Assembly (NCBI RefSeq): GCF_018362975.1
Contig: NZ_CP074371.1
Coordinates: 2,480,001-2,544,000, forward strand
Origin: Nocardia tengchongensis
GTDB lineage: Bacteria; Actinomycetota; Actinomycetes; Mycobacteriales; Mycobacteriaceae
DNA: 64,000 bases
Reading direction: 5' to 3'
Shown: piece after piece, positions 51,835 through 60,741 of the stretch
Layout of the letters: every line of letters begins with the position of its first letter
Numbering within the stretch: position 1 is the first letter of the stretch
Made by a program: the position numbers and the translations under genes
Notes under the pieces: model-generated
What the model was told of the DNA's origin: nothing
The model's input: only the letters and a program-made list of their open reading frames with translations
Databases searched by the model: none

Positions 51835-51993
51835 TCTTTGTCCGGAACGTGACGACTGATTTCGCAAGGTTCCGGGTAACTCACCGGGTACGACCAAAAT
51901 CGGTTCGGCTCCCAACCTCCGGCACGGGTGCAGGACCGTCAACGGCTCTCTGCAGCCCGCTGAAGTCGCGGGGAGGCGGGGGAGCGCATGCTG

Positions 51994-52485
51994 CTAGCTG
52001 TGGTACGGCTCCGCGGAGACCAGCGTCACCTTCATGGTCTTGCCATTGGGCAGCGTGTATTCGCGGGTGTCGCCGACCTTGGCGTCGATGAGGGCGCCGC
52101 CCAGCGGGGAGCTGGGGGAGTAGGTCTCGAGGTCGGCGCTGCCGAGGCCCTCTTCGCGGGTGGCGATGAGGAAGGTTTCGGTGTCGGACTCGTCGCCGTC
52201 GTAGTAGACCTTGACGACCGAGCCGGGCAGGGCGATGCCGGACTTGGTCGGCGCGACGCCGACCTTGGCGTTGTTCAGCAGTTCCTGCAGCTGGCGGATC
52301 CGCGCCTCCTGCTGGCCCTGCTCTTCACGTGCCGCGTGGTAGCCGCCGTTCTCCTTGAGGTCGCCCTCTTCACGGCGCTCGTTGATTTCGGCCGCGATGA
52401 CGGGACGGTTGGCGATGAGCGCGCCGAGTTCGCTCGTGAGCCTCTCGTGCGACTCCGGGGTCAGCCAAGTCACGGTCTCAGTCAT
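51994..52485 (-). CDS. greA: Transcription elongation factor GreA
   Basis: The protein has 163 residues from ATG 52485, with AGGGAG 8 bases upstream; a GTG 3 codons earlier is in frame. The N-terminal coiled coil ([48 protein letters not shown]) carries the acidic DLKEN tip that enters the RNA polymerase secondary channel. The C-terminal domain has [11 protein letters not shown] ... [18 protein letters not shown]. It rescues backtracked polymerase by stimulating transcript cleavage. Co-directional with the DUF4307 gene upstream. Confidence 0.95.
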   Translation of the reverse strand: MTETVTWLTPESHERLTSELGALIANRPVIAAEINERREEGDLKENGGYHAAREEQGQQEARIRQLQELLNNAKVGVAPTKSGIALPGSVVKVYYDGDESDTETFLIATREEGLGSADLETYSPSSPLGGALIDAKVGDTREYTLPNGKTMKVTLVSAEPYHS

Positions 52486-52733
52486 CTCGATCACTCCCTA
52501 GTAGTTGTCCCCGGCAAGCCGGGATTCCCTGTTGCCCGCCGCTGCAGCGCCCATCCGGGGATGGGCACACAGCAGCAGAGACAGCCAGAGCGATCCCTGG
52601 GGAGAGTCCCGACAGCGCCGGCCGTCAATGCAGCAAACACGGCTCCGAACGCCGGAACCGTGTATCGCGCTATTTTAGCACGATTTGAAAAGGTGCAGGT
52701 AGAAGCGGCAAAGCGGGTCGCATACCCGACTTT

Positions 52734-53150
52734 TCACCCGGCCCGCAGGTAGGCCGGCACATGGTCGGTGCAGCCGTACACATTGCCCGCGCCGGCCCGG
52801 CGCGCGGTCTTGATCGTGGTCTGCAGTCGGACGGTGCCGGCGTCGGAGCCGGGCACCAGGATCTCGCGGCGGCCGACCTCGTCGGTGTCGCCGTCCATGG
52901 CGCGCACGATGCAGGCGACCGCGGTGCCGGGATCCTTGCGGGTGACCTTGAAATCCACTGTGACAGTGGAGTCGTCGACGACGGTGTAGCCGAGGCGTTC
53001 GGGTTCGATGTCCTGCGGACCGTAGGTGCGGAAGCCCAGGTAGGCGACCACGAGTCCGCTGACGAGCACGACCGCTCCGAGGGCCCAGGGCAGCCAGCGG
53101 CGGTTCTTCCGCGGCTGGATCCCGTACCTGTCGGCCGGTCTTTCACTCAT
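52734..53150 (-). CDS. DUF4307 membrane protein (Rv1081c-like)
   Basis: The protein has 138 residues. A short cytoplasmic N-terminus (MSERPADRYGIQPRKNRRWLPW) leads to one helix (ALGAVVLVSGLVVAYLGF) and an extracellular Ig-like domain with two cysteines (ACIVRAMD, YGCTDHV). Its position between greA and mca is the conserved place of this family in mycolic-acid actinobacteria. Divergent from mca. Function unknown. Confidence 0.92.
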   Translation of the reverse strand: MSERPADRYGIQPRKNRRWLPWALGAVVLVSGLVVAYLGFRTYGPQDIEPERLGYTVVDDSTVTVDFKVTRKDPGTAVACIVRAMDGDTDEVGRREILVPGSDAGTVRLQTTIKTARRAGAGNVYGCTDHVPAYLRAG

Positions 53151-53304
53151 ATCGGGGACGCTCCCGGGGGGTAGGTCGGAACAAACAACGATCGGATGGA
53201 ACTATAGGGAATGCATATCTGATGCCCGTGTCTGGACTCGGCACGTGCCAGTCGATACAGCTCGACGCTACGAGGTGAAACGTGATCGGTGAGGTGAACG
53301 AGAA

Positions 53305-54204
53305 GTGAGTGGTCTTCGCCTCATGGCGGTGCACGCGCATCCCGACGACGAATCCAGCAAGGGCGCGGCCACCACGGCGCGCTATGCCGCCGAAGGCAAC
53401 GAGGTGCTGGTCGTCACCCTCACCGGTGGGGAACGCGGCGACATCCTGAACCCCGCCATGGACACGCCCGGCGTCAAGGACCGGATCAGTGAGGTCCGCC
53501 GGGAGGAGATGGCCGCCGCGGCCGAGGCGCTGGGCGTCCGCCAGACCTGGCTGGGTTTCGTGGATTCCGGTCTGCCGGAAGGGGATCCGCTGCCGCCGCT
53601 GCCCGAGGGCTGCTTCGCGCTGGTGCCGCTGGAGGAGGCCGCCGAGGCGCTGGTGCGGGTGGTGCGAGAGTTCCGTCCGCACGTCATCACCACCTATGAC
53701 GAGATGGGCGGTTATCCGCACCCCGACCACATCATGTGCCACAAGGTGTCGGTCGCGGCGTTCGAGGCGGCCGGTGATCCGGAGCGTTTCCCCGACGCGG
53801 GCGAGCCCTGGACCCCGCTCAAGCTGTACTACGACCACGGTTTCAGCCTGGCCCGGCTGGAGGCGTTCGCCGACGAGTACGAGCGCATCGGCGAGCCGTT
53901 CCCCATGCAGGAGTGGATGGACCGGATGCGCAAGTACGCCGCCGAGCGCGGCGACATCATGGCCCGGGTGACCACCCAGGTCGAGTGCGCCAAGTACTTC
54001 CCGCAGCGGGATGACGCCCTGCGCGCCCACGCCACCCAGATCGACCCGAACGGGGCGTTCTTCGCGGTGCCGACGGAGATGCAGCAGCGGTTGTGGCCGA
54101 CCGAGGAGTTCGAGCTGGCCCGCACCCGCGTCAAGACCGCGATCCCGGAGACCGAGCTGTTCGCCGGGATCGACGACGCCGATACCGAGGACGCCGACCG
54201 ATGA
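53305..54204 (+). CDS. mca: Mycothiol conjugate amidase
   Basis: The protein has 299 residues with a GTG start. Zinc-binding LmbE/PIG-L motifs are [23 protein letters not shown] (~9-31) and [16 protein letters not shown] (~135-150), with LTGGERGD and [15 protein letters not shown] between. Mca cleaves mycothiol S-conjugates during electrophile and drug detoxification; the length and the [13 protein letters not shown] segment fit Mca rather than MshB. The small membrane gene overlaps its stop by four bases. Confidence 0.95.
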   Translation: MSGLRLMAVHAHPDDESSKGAATTARYAAEGNEVLVVTLTGGERGDILNPAMDTPGVKDRISEVRREEMAAAAEALGVRQTWLGFVDSGLPEGDPLPPLPEGCFALVPLEEAAEALVRVVREFRPHVITTYDEMGGYPHPDHIMCHKVSVAAFEAAGDPERFPDAGEPWTPLKLYYDHGFSLARLEAFADEYERIGEPFPMQEWMDRMRKYAAERGDIMARVTTQVECAKYFPQRDDALRAHATQIDPNGAFFAVPTEMQQRLWPTEEFELARTRVKTAIPETELFAGIDDADTEDADR

Positions 54205-54488
54205 TGCTCACGCTGCTCGCGCAGACCAACAATTCGCCCACCGGACCGGAGTTCGGCAAGGCGTCCCCGCTGGGCCTGGTCATCGTGCTGGTGCTGCTGG
54301 CGGGCACCATCCTGCTGATCCGCAATATGAACCGGCACATCAAGAACCTGCCGGCCGAGTTCTCCCCGGAGCACCCGGAACCGGATCAGGAGGCCGACGA
54401 GGGCACCGAGCACGGCGTCGCCGCGTCCGAGGACGAGCCGTCCACGCGCAGTGAGTCCAAGCCGGAAGCCACCAACGGCACCGCCTGA
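54201..54488 (+). CDS. Small membrane protein (Rv1083-like)
   Basis: The protein has 95 residues from ATG 54201, overlapping the mca stop (ATGA). There is one helix ([17 protein letters not shown], ~24-40), then [15 protein letters not shown] and an acidic tail. The translational coupling to mca is conserved in mycobacteria as I recall. Function unknown. Confidence 0.88.
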   Translation: MMLTLLAQTNNSPTGPEFGKASPLGLVIVLVLLAGTILLIRNMNRHIKNLPAEFSPEHPEPDQEADEGTEHGVAASEDEPSTRSESKPEATNGTA

Positions 54489-54503
54489 CGCCACGTCGTG
54501 AGC

Positions 54504-54529
54504 CGCCCCCGGTCCGCTGACCGGGGGCG
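54504..54529 (+). terminator. Terminator after the mca operon
   Basis: The 11-bp stem CGCCCCCGGTC / GACCGGGGGCG with a 4-nt loop is followed by TTTCTC. Convergent with the VOC gene. Confidence 0.85.
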
Positions 54530-54550
54530 TTTCTCATGCGTATCGGATGC

Positions 54551-55018
54551 TCAGACCAGGGTCGGCTGGTCGTAGAGGGTGAATCCGCCCTTGCCGTCGG
54601 CGTCCACGCCGAGGAAGCGGTCGGCGTGGAAGGGGTTGTTGGCGAGCAGCCGGACCACCGTGTTGTCGGGGTCGACGAGGTCGAGGAACGCGCCCTGCTC
54701 GCCGCGGTCGAAGACCTCGCCGCGGGTGTAGTCGAGTTCGTCGGCGCGGGCGGCGAAGGCGTGCAGGTCGTCGACCGAGTCCACTTCCAGCGCGAAGACG
54801 TCGAAGCCGGCGAGATCTGGCTGCCCGGGGCAGTATTCGCGCTCACGCAGCGCGACGCCGAATCCGCTCGGGTGCATGAGCTGCGCGCCGCGCAGTTCGC
54901 CCTCCTCGCGGAATTCGCCGGCGAGTCGCAGTTCCAGTAGGTCGCAGTACCAGGCGACGCTGCGGGCCAGGTCGCTGACCGGCAGTTTGACGTGGCGGAT
55001 GCGGGCCAATCCGGCCAT
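54551..55018 (-). CDS. VOC-family (glyoxalase/dioxygenase-like) protein
   Basis: The protein has 155 residues from ATG 55018, directly behind AGGAGGCACC; an in-frame ATG at 55081 is less likely. It contains two beta-alpha-beta-beta-beta modules: IRHVKLPVSDLARSVAWYCDLLEL with metal-ligand His, FDVFALEVDSVDDLHAF, and GAFLDLVDPDNTVVRLL with the C-terminal acidic ligand region. The reaction cannot be deduced. Divergent from an alpha/beta hydrolase. Confidence 0.9.
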   Translation of the reverse strand: MAGLARIRHVKLPVSDLARSVAWYCDLLELRLAGEFREEGELRGAQLMHPSGFGVALREREYCPGQPDLAGFDVFALEVDSVDDLHAFAARADELDYTRGEVFDRGEQGAFLDLVDPDNTVVRLLANNPFHADRFLGVDADGKGGFTLYDQPTLV

Positions 55019-55154
55019 GGTGCCTCCTGATTCGGGTGCGGCGCGGGCGTCGTGCAGCGGGAACCCCCGCAAGGATGCCACTGCGCCGGGCCGGTGGCGT
55101 GGAATGGCACCGGACTGGCGTGAACGAGCACCGGTGCGGGCGGGCGCGGGCTCC

Positions 55155-55160
55155 TAACGT
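55155..55160 (+). promoter_or_regulatory. Putative leaderless -10 box (TAACGT)
   Basis: TAACGT ends 7 bases before the GTG at 55168. No ribosome binding site is present. Confidence 0.4.
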
Positions 55161-55167
55161 GCCTGGT

Positions 55168-56019
55168 GTGACCGAATACCTACAGCTGGACGGCGGGCGC
55201 ATCGCCTACGACGTGACCGGCGCCGGACCGTTGATCGTGCTGTCGCACGGCATGGGTGATCATCGCCAGGTTTACCGGTTTCTCGCGCCGCGCCTGGTCG
55301 CGGCCGGGTTCCGGGTGGCCGTGATGGATATGCGCGGCCATGGCGAATCCAGCCTGGATTGGACGTCTCACGATGGTGGCGTGGCGATTTCGCGCACCGA
55401 CGTGGCGCTCGACATCCTCGCGCTGATCCGGGAGCTGGGCGGGCCGGCGGTGATCGTCGGGCATTCGCTGTCCGGCGGCTCGGCCACCATCGCCGCGGCG
55501 CTCGAGCCCGGTCTGGTGCGCGCGATCGTGGAATTGAATCCGTTCACGCGGGTGCAGTCCTTCGCGGTGGGAAAGCTGTTCACGCTGCGCCGGTATCGCC
55601 GCGGGCAGCTGCTGGTGATCTCGACGATGGTGTTCCGGAGTCTGCGGCTGTGGCTGAGATATCTGGATGCCGCGTATCCGCTGAAGACCCCGGACTTCGA
55701 CGAGTATCTGGCCGGACTCACCGCGACGTTGCGGGAGCCGGGCCGGTTCGCCGATTTCATGAAGACCGGCAAGTCCACTCCGGCCGACGCCGAGGCGCAG
55801 CTGGCGAATATCGAATGCCCGGCGCTGGTGGTGATGGGGACCGAGGATCCCGATTTCGTGGACCCGATCGCCGAGGGCGAGGCGATCGTCGCGTTGATGC
55901 CCGCGGGCCTCGGAACCGTCGCCGCCGCACCGGGTTCGGGCCACTACCCGCACGCGGAGCTGCCGGAGCTGGTCGCGGATCTGATCGTGAAGTTCCTGGC
56001 AGAGCATCCCGGCGACTGA
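55168..56019 (+). CDS. Alpha/beta hydrolase
   Basis: The protein has 283 residues from GTG 55168 (VTEYLQLDGGRIAYDVTGAGPLIVLSHGMGD). Oxyanion HGMGD, MDMRGHGESS, nucleophile elbow VGHSLSGGSA (~100), acid VVMGTEDPDFVD and histidine in GSGHYPHAELPEL. This is the general haloalkane/epoxide hydrolase-like fold; esterase activity is most likely. Followed by an AraC gene behind a CsoR-like site. Confidence 0.9.
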   Translation: MTEYLQLDGGRIAYDVTGAGPLIVLSHGMGDHRQVYRFLAPRLVAAGFRVAVMDMRGHGESSLDWTSHDGGVAISRTDVALDILALIRELGGPAVIVGHSLSGGSATIAAALEPGLVRAIVELNPFTRVQSFAVGKLFTLRRYRRGQLLVISTMVFRSLRLWLRYLDAAYPLKTPDFDEYLAGLTATLREPGRFADFMKTGKSTPADAEAQLANIECPALVVMGTEDPDFVDPIAEGEAIVALMPAGLGTVAAAPGSGHYPHAELPELVADLIVKFLAEHPGD

Positions 56020-56026
56020 CGACGGA

Positions 56027-56043
56027 ATACCTCTGTGGGGTAT
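56027..56043. promoter_or_regulatory. CsoR-like operator (site E)
   Basis: ATACCTCTGTGGGGTAT: left half-site with one mismatch, right half-site perfect, 47 bases before the AraC start. Confidence 0.45.
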
Positions 56044-56089
56044 CGGGTTGTGGTGAGTCCACGCACGATCCCGTCAGAAGGTGGCGCCG

Positions 56090-57139
56090 ATGCCAACGTC
56101 GATCCTGGACCGGTCCGCCGACGCGGCCAACACCGTCTCCTCCCATGTGGTGGGGGTGATGGCGGAGGCGGCGCTGCGGGCCGGGGCCGACAAGGAGCGG
56201 ATCGCGCGCCTGCTGGGCGTGGATCCGGCGCTGCTGTTCGACGACTCGGTGCGGCTGCCGACCTTGACGGTCACGCGCCTGTGGGAACTGCTGTACCAGT
56301 TGGCCGGACCCGAGGCCGGGGTGCTGGCCGCGGGCCGGGCCGAGCGCGGGCGGCTCAATGTATGGGACTACCTGATCGGCAGCGCGCCGACCCTCGCCGA
56401 AGGCTTGCGGGACGCCGCGCGCTACAACAACGCGATCTGCGACCGCCGGGTCGATCTCGACGTGGTCGAGGACGGATCCCTGCTCACCGCACGGTATGTC
56501 GAGCTGCCACACAAGGGGGCGGCCGGCGACGCCAACAAGGAATTCGTGATGGCGGTGCTGGTGCGACGCGCCACCGAGAGCTTCGGCGCGGCGGGCCGGC
56601 CGGTGCGAGTGGACTTCTCGCATCGGGCTCCGGAGGATCGCGCGTATCTGGTGCGGGCGCTGGGCACCGGGAACATCCACTTCGGGCAGGGCCGGGACGC
56701 GATCACCTTCCTGATTTCGCCCTGTGACTCGGAGCGGTCGAACGATCCTGTCCTGCAAGGGATTCTGCGGTCGCACGCGCGGCAGGTGATCGATTCGATC
56801 GCCCCCGAGCCGGCCTGGCTGGACGCCTTCCGCGCGGCCCTGCACGCGACGCTGCCGTCCGTGGGCGGTGAGGGCCGGCGGCTGGAGGAGGTGGCGAGCA
56901 GCCTGCGGATCAGTGATCGCACCCTGCAGCGCCGTCTGGCCGAGCACGGCACCAGCTGGCGCGCGGAGCTCGAAACCCTCAGGCGGGAGACGGCGATCGC
57001 GCTGTTGCGGGATTCCACGGTGCCGGTGCGGGTGGTGGCGCTGCGACTGGGCTACCGCGACCATCGGGTGCTGGCGCGGGCCTTCCGCCGCTGGACCGGT
57101 CAGTCGCCTGCGGGTTTTCGCCGCACCCTCTCGGAGTGA
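56090..57139 (+). CDS. AraC-family regulator, VirS/ArabBD type
   Basis: The protein has 349 residues from ATG 56090, preceded by AGAAGG. An N-terminal arabinose_bd-type domain (~15-205: GVDPALLFDDSVRLPTLTVTRLWELLYQLAG) and a C-terminal double HTH (~255-345: LEEVASSLRISDRTLQRRLAEHGTSWRAELETLRRETAIALL ... ALRLGYRDHRVLARAFRRWTGQSPAGFR). This architecture matches mycobacterial VirS-type regulators. The neighbouring convergent hydrolase is the nearest target candidate. A CsoR-like palindrome in its promoter is unexplained. Confidence 0.92.
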   Translation: MPTSILDRSADAANTVSSHVVGVMAEAALRAGADKERIARLLGVDPALLFDDSVRLPTLTVTRLWELLYQLAGPEAGVLAAGRAERGRLNVWDYLIGSAPTLAEGLRDAARYNNAICDRRVDLDVVEDGSLLTARYVELPHKGAAGDANKEFVMAVLVRRATESFGAAGRPVRVDFSHRAPEDRAYLVRALGTGNIHFGQGRDAITFLISPCDSERSNDPVLQGILRSHARQVIDSIAPEPAWLDAFRAALHATLPSVGGEGRRLEEVASSLRISDRTLQRRLAEHGTSWRAELETLRRETAIALLRDSTVPVRVVALRLGYRDHRVLARAFRRWTGQSPAGFRRTLSE

Positions 57140-57147
57140 GTGCGCGC

Positions 57148-58176
57148 TCAGCGCGCGTCGGGAAGATCCCGGTATTCCGAGGCGCCGCGCTGTTCGGCCA
57201 TGGTCAGGAAGCTGTCCACGCGGGCTGCGATCTCGTCGGGGAATTCGCCGTTGATGGCGTGCGACGCGGACGGCCACACTTCGACCCGGCCGTCCCGCAA
57301 CACTTCTCGGGCCGTGGCGGCGACGCGCTCGGCATTGTGGACGATGCTGCGGCCCGCGAAGATCGCCAGCACGGGGACGGTGATGGCGGCGACCTGTTCA
57401 GCGGCAAGGGTTTTCGTCATCGGCAGCCGGCTGTGGAAGTCGCGCATGCCGGAGGCGATCAGCCGGCCTTCGGGGAGCTCGCGGGGCGCTTTCGCGCCGC
57501 CGGATATCCAGCTCAGCAACGTGTCCCGCCAGCGCTCGGGCATGCCGGGGATGACCGATCCGAGCGAGACGGCGATCATCTTCCAGCTGATCGAGCCGAA
57601 AACCATGGGCGCGTCGAGCAAGGTCAGTGACGCGACGTGCCGCGGGGCGTGGATGGCCAGATTCGCCGCCGACCAGCCGCCGATGGAGACGCCCAGCAGG
57701 TGTGCCCGGTCGAGGCCGAGTCCGGAGAGGCTTTCGTCGAGCCAGGCGGCCTGGTCGGCGTCGTCTTCGAGGGGTGCGTGCTGCACGCTCAGGCCCGGTT
57801 CGCCGAGCAGGTCGAGGGTGATGACGGGGCGCGAGCGTAGGAGCCCGGGGAGGTTGGCCGCCCACATGGGGGTCGCGGCCTGGCGGCCGGGCAACAGGAC
57901 CAGGGGTGTGCCCCCACCCGAACCGAAGCGGTAGGCGCGGACGGTGCCGAGCGCGGTGGGCAGGTCCGCGGTCAGGCTGGGCGGGGGGAGTGCGGCGAAG
58001 CCGTCGCGGTAGGCGTCGAGGTAGCGTGCGAAACCGGCGTCGTCGCGGAAGTAGCCGACCTGCTTGTCCCGGTATCCCGCACCGATGTTGACCTCCGGGA
58101 CATCGATCATGCTGAACACCGTGCCTTCCCTGGCGACCATCCGGACAGTACCGATCGGGCTCTGCTCGATGCCCAC
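57148..58176 (-). CDS. Alpha/beta hydrolase
   Basis: The protein has 342 residues. A ~100-residue N-terminal extension (MIDVPEVNIGAGYRDKQVGYFRDDAGFARYLDAYRDGFAAL) precedes the hydrolase core with VLLPGRQAATPMW, LDLLGEPGLS, nucleophile elbow LGVSIGGWSAAN (~170), acid region VLAIFAGRSI and histidine in SASHAINGEFPDE. Substrate unknown. Convergent with the AraC gene, 8 bases apart. Confidence 0.88.
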   Translation of the reverse strand: MGIEQSPIGTVRMVAREGTVFSMIDVPEVNIGAGYRDKQVGYFRDDAGFARYLDAYRDGFAALPPPSLTADLPTALGTVRAYRFGSGGGTPLVLLPGRQAATPMWAANLPGLLRSRPVITLDLLGEPGLSVQHAPLEDDADQAAWLDESLSGLGLDRAHLLGVSIGGWSAANLAIHAPRHVASLTLLDAPMVFGSISWKMIAVSLGSVIPGMPERWRDTLLSWISGGAKAPRELPEGRLIASGMRDFHSRLPMTKTLAAEQVAAITVPVLAIFAGRSIVHNAERVAATAREVLRDGRVEVWPSASHAINGEFPDEIAARVDSFLTMAEQRGASEYRDLPDAR

Positions 58177-58215
58177 CGTACGTCGGGCGGGTCCCGGACC
58201 GGTGCAACCGCGCGG

Positions 58216-58908
58216 TCAGGCCGGGGCGGCGGTGAGGTGCAGGTAGGCGGTGTCGAGGGGGATGTCGACGGCGAACCAGGCGGCGGGGCGGTCGTCGTCG
58301 CGGGGGCACCAGGCGGTGGCGACGCACAGGCGGGCGGCTTCGTCGGTGGCCAGTCCGGGCAGGTGCCATTCGATGCGGGCCGGATCCCGGTAGCGGACAC
58401 CGTATTCGGCGTCGTGGTCGTCGGCGTGGATCTGGTATGCCCAGGCGGCGGGCATGAGGCGGGCGTCGTCGGCCTGCATGGCCAGCAGTTCGGAATCGGG
58501 GCCGCCGATCGACACCATGAAGCGGTCGTTCTCGATGCTCACGGCGGCGAGGCATTCCCCGGTGTCCGGTCCGCCGCTCGCGTCGGCGGGCAGGTCGGTC
58601 ATCTCGGTGGCGAGCACCATTCCCGATACCGCGCTGTGTGCCTTCACCTGCCAGATCCCCGCCCACAGCGCGACGGGCGCGCCGCCGTCCCAGGCGGGCA
58701 TCTCGATGCTCCCGATCAACAGGTCGACGGTGGCGTCGCGATGCCGCCACCGATGCAGTAGCGACCCGTTCGGCAAGCGCCACACCGTGTTCGGGCCGAC
58801 CGGCAGCAGATCGTCGCCGACCTTGGCGGAGAACCCGACGATACCCAGCGGCGTGTCGATCACGGCGGGGCGGCGGTCAACCTGGGCGAGATGGTCGGTG
58901 GGAAGCAT
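58216..58908 (-). CDS. Hypothetical protein, 230 aa
   Basis: Not recognised. The protein is predicted soluble and rich in beta strands (WRLPNGSLLHRWRHRDATVDLLIGSIEMPAWDGG; WFAVDIPLDTAYLHLTAAPA), with no signal peptide. Asp/His-rich DDHDAEYG and DDDRP loops are present. It lies co-directional with and 39 bases upstream of the hydrolase gene, so it may share its transcript. Confidence 0.75.
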   Translation of the reverse strand: MLPTDHLAQVDRRPAVIDTPLGIVGFSAKVGDDLLPVGPNTVWRLPNGSLLHRWRHRDATVDLLIGSIEMPAWDGGAPVALWAGIWQVKAHSAVSGMVLATEMTDLPADASGGPDTGECLAAVSIENDRFMVSIGGPDSELLAMQADDARLMPAAWAYQIHADDHDAEYGVRYRDPARIEWHLPGLATDEAARLCVATAWCPRDDDRPAAWFAVDIPLDTAYLHLTAAPA

Positions 58909-59045
58909 GAACCCATCATGCAGGGTCGGTATCGGGGCCGGTCGGCCGGTTGGACCCGTAAGTTTTTCGTAAAGGAGTTTCCGGTGATCGCGGGCGGGAA
59001 TAGCGTTGTGGTGTCGAAGAACTGCGGTTCCGGGGGGTGGGGTTG

Positions 59046-59255
59046 ATGGCAGCGGATGTGATCGGCAAGTTTGCGCGGGTGACGGCCGCGATCACGCCCG
59101 GCCACCTCGGCGAGGTGTTGATCGAGGTGCGGGCCGGGTCCGAACGGTTTCTGGCACGCGCCGCCGACAGTGAGTCGACGATTCCCAAGCACGCTCAGGT
59201 GCTCGTGGTCGGCAGTCTGGGTGGCCGGACTGTCGAAGTCGTTCCCGTGAAATGA
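59046..59255 (+). CDS. NfeD-like OB-fold small protein
   Basis: The protein has 69 residues from ATG 59046, behind GGGGGGTGGGG; a GTG three codons earlier is in frame. MAADVIGKFARVTAAITPGHLGEVLIEVRAGSERFLARAAD ... QVLVVGSLGGRTVEVVPV has the NfeD C-terminal OB-fold pattern (G-x-A x n PGHLGEV x I ... G x ... VEV). It has no membrane helices. The flotillin gene starts 9 bases after the stop, the common NfeD-flotillin pairing. Confidence 0.85.
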   Translation: MAADVIGKFARVTAAITPGHLGEVLIEVRAGSERFLARAADSESTIPKHAQVLVVGSLGGRTVEVVPVK

Positions 59256-59264
59256 AGGTGCATC

Positions 59265-60722
59265 GTGGACATCCTGGTCATTGCTGTGGTCGGGTTGGTT
59301 TTCGTCGTGACGATCTGCGTGCTCGGACTGCTGCGCATGGCGTGGCGGGTCGCCGAACCCGATGAGGCGCTGATCATCTCGGGCTTCCGAGCCGGATCGG
59401 GGCCGGGCGGGTCGGGGGACAGTATGGGGTTCCGGATCGTCACCGGGCGCGGCTGCCTGGTCGCGCCGGGACTGACCAAGGTGCGGCGAATCTCGCTGGA
59501 GGCGCACGAATCCCAGATCGTGGTGCCGTGCGTGAGCCGGCAGAAGATCAATCTGCAACTGACCGGTGTGGTCATGTACAAGGTGGGCGACGATTACACC
59601 TCGATCGCCAATGCGGCCCGCCGCTTCCTGGATCGGCCCACCGACGAGCTGGAGACCAAGGTCCAGAACGTGTTCGTCGGGCATCTGCGCGCCATCGCCG
59701 GGTCGATGACGGTGGAGGACATGATCAGTGATCAGGACAAGTTCTCCGAGCAGGTGCGGGACCGCTGCTCGCACGAGATGGAGTCCTTCGGCCTGGTGAT
59801 CGACTCGTTCCAGATCCAGTCGATCGCCAGCGAGTCGAATTACATTGCGAACCTGGCCGTTCCGCATCAGGCGGAGGTGGAGCAGTACGCGCGCATCGCG
59901 CGCGCCAATGCCGAACGCGAGGCCATCGCGCAGGAGCAGGCCGCGCAGGCGCAGGTCGCGCTGTCGGTTCGTGACACCCAGATCAAGAAGGCCGGATATC
60001 AGGCCGAGGTGGACCGGGCCACGAAGGATGCGCAGCAGCAGGGCCCGCTGGCCGAGGCGACCGCCCGCCAGGCGGTCGTGGAGGTCGAGACCAAGGTGGC
60101 GCAGCTGGAGGCGCAGCAGAAGGAGCAGCAGCTCCAGGTGGAGATCCGCAAGCCGGCCGACGCCGAGGCCTACCGGCAGACCACTCTCGCCACCGCGGCT
60201 CGCGACGCCCGCATCAGTCAGGCCGAGGCCGACGCCCAGGAAACCCGGTTGCGCGCGGAAGCCGCTGCGGCGCAGACGAAGCTGCAGGCGCTCGCCGAAG
60301 CCGAATCGATCAAGGCGCGGGCGGCCGCGCAGGCCGAGGCGACCCGGCTCAACGGTCAGGCGGAGGCGGATGCGATCAAGGCGCGTGGTCTCGCCGAAGC
60401 CGACTCGGTGCGCGCCCGGATGGCGGCCGAGGCGGCGGGCATCCAGCAGCGCGCCGAGGCGATGAGCAAGAACCAGGAGGCGGTGATCGCCCAGCAGATC
60501 GCCGAGCATCTGCCGGAGATCGTGGCTGCCGCGGCGAAGCCGTTCGAACATGTCGGGCAGTTCACGGTGCTCAACGGAGCCCAGGGCGTGACCTCCGCGC
60601 TGGCCGAGATCATCCAGCAGGCAGGAACTCTCACCTCCATGGCGCGCGAATCCCTGATGCCCGTCCTCAAGCCCGACACCACGCCCAACGGTGAGGTCGC
60701 GCTCAGCCCCAACGGTCACTGA
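59265..60722 (+). CDS. Flotillin-like SPFH-domain protein
   Basis: The protein has 485 residues with a GTG start. An N-terminal membrane segment (ILVIAVVGLVFVVTICVLGLL) precedes an SPFH domain (~30-190: VAEPDEALIISGF ... RRISLEAHESQIVVPCVSRQKINLQLTGVVMYKVGDD) and a long Ala/Glu/Gln coiled coil (~200-420) with KARAAAQAEATRLNGQAEADAIKARGLAEADSVRARM, the flotillin EA-repeat. Organises membrane microdomains. Paired with the NfeD-like protein upstream. Confidence 0.93.
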   Translation: MDILVIAVVGLVFVVTICVLGLLRMAWRVAEPDEALIISGFRAGSGPGGSGDSMGFRIVTGRGCLVAPGLTKVRRISLEAHESQIVVPCVSRQKINLQLTGVVMYKVGDDYTSIANAARRFLDRPTDELETKVQNVFVGHLRAIAGSMTVEDMISDQDKFSEQVRDRCSHEMESFGLVIDSFQIQSIASESNYIANLAVPHQAEVEQYARIARANAEREAIAQEQAAQAQVALSVRDTQIKKAGYQAEVDRATKDAQQQGPLAEATARQAVVEVETKVAQLEAQQKEQQLQVEIRKPADAEAYRQTTLATAARDARISQAEADAQETRLRAEAAAAQTKLQALAEAESIKARAAAQAEATRLNGQAEADAIKARGLAEADSVRARMAAEAAGIQQRAEAMSKNQEAVIAQQIAEHLPEIVAAAAKPFEHVGQFTVLNGAQGVTSALAEIIQQAGTLTSMARESLMPVLKPDTTPNGEVALSPNGH

Positions 60723-60741
60723 TCACGGTGGGCCCGCTCGC

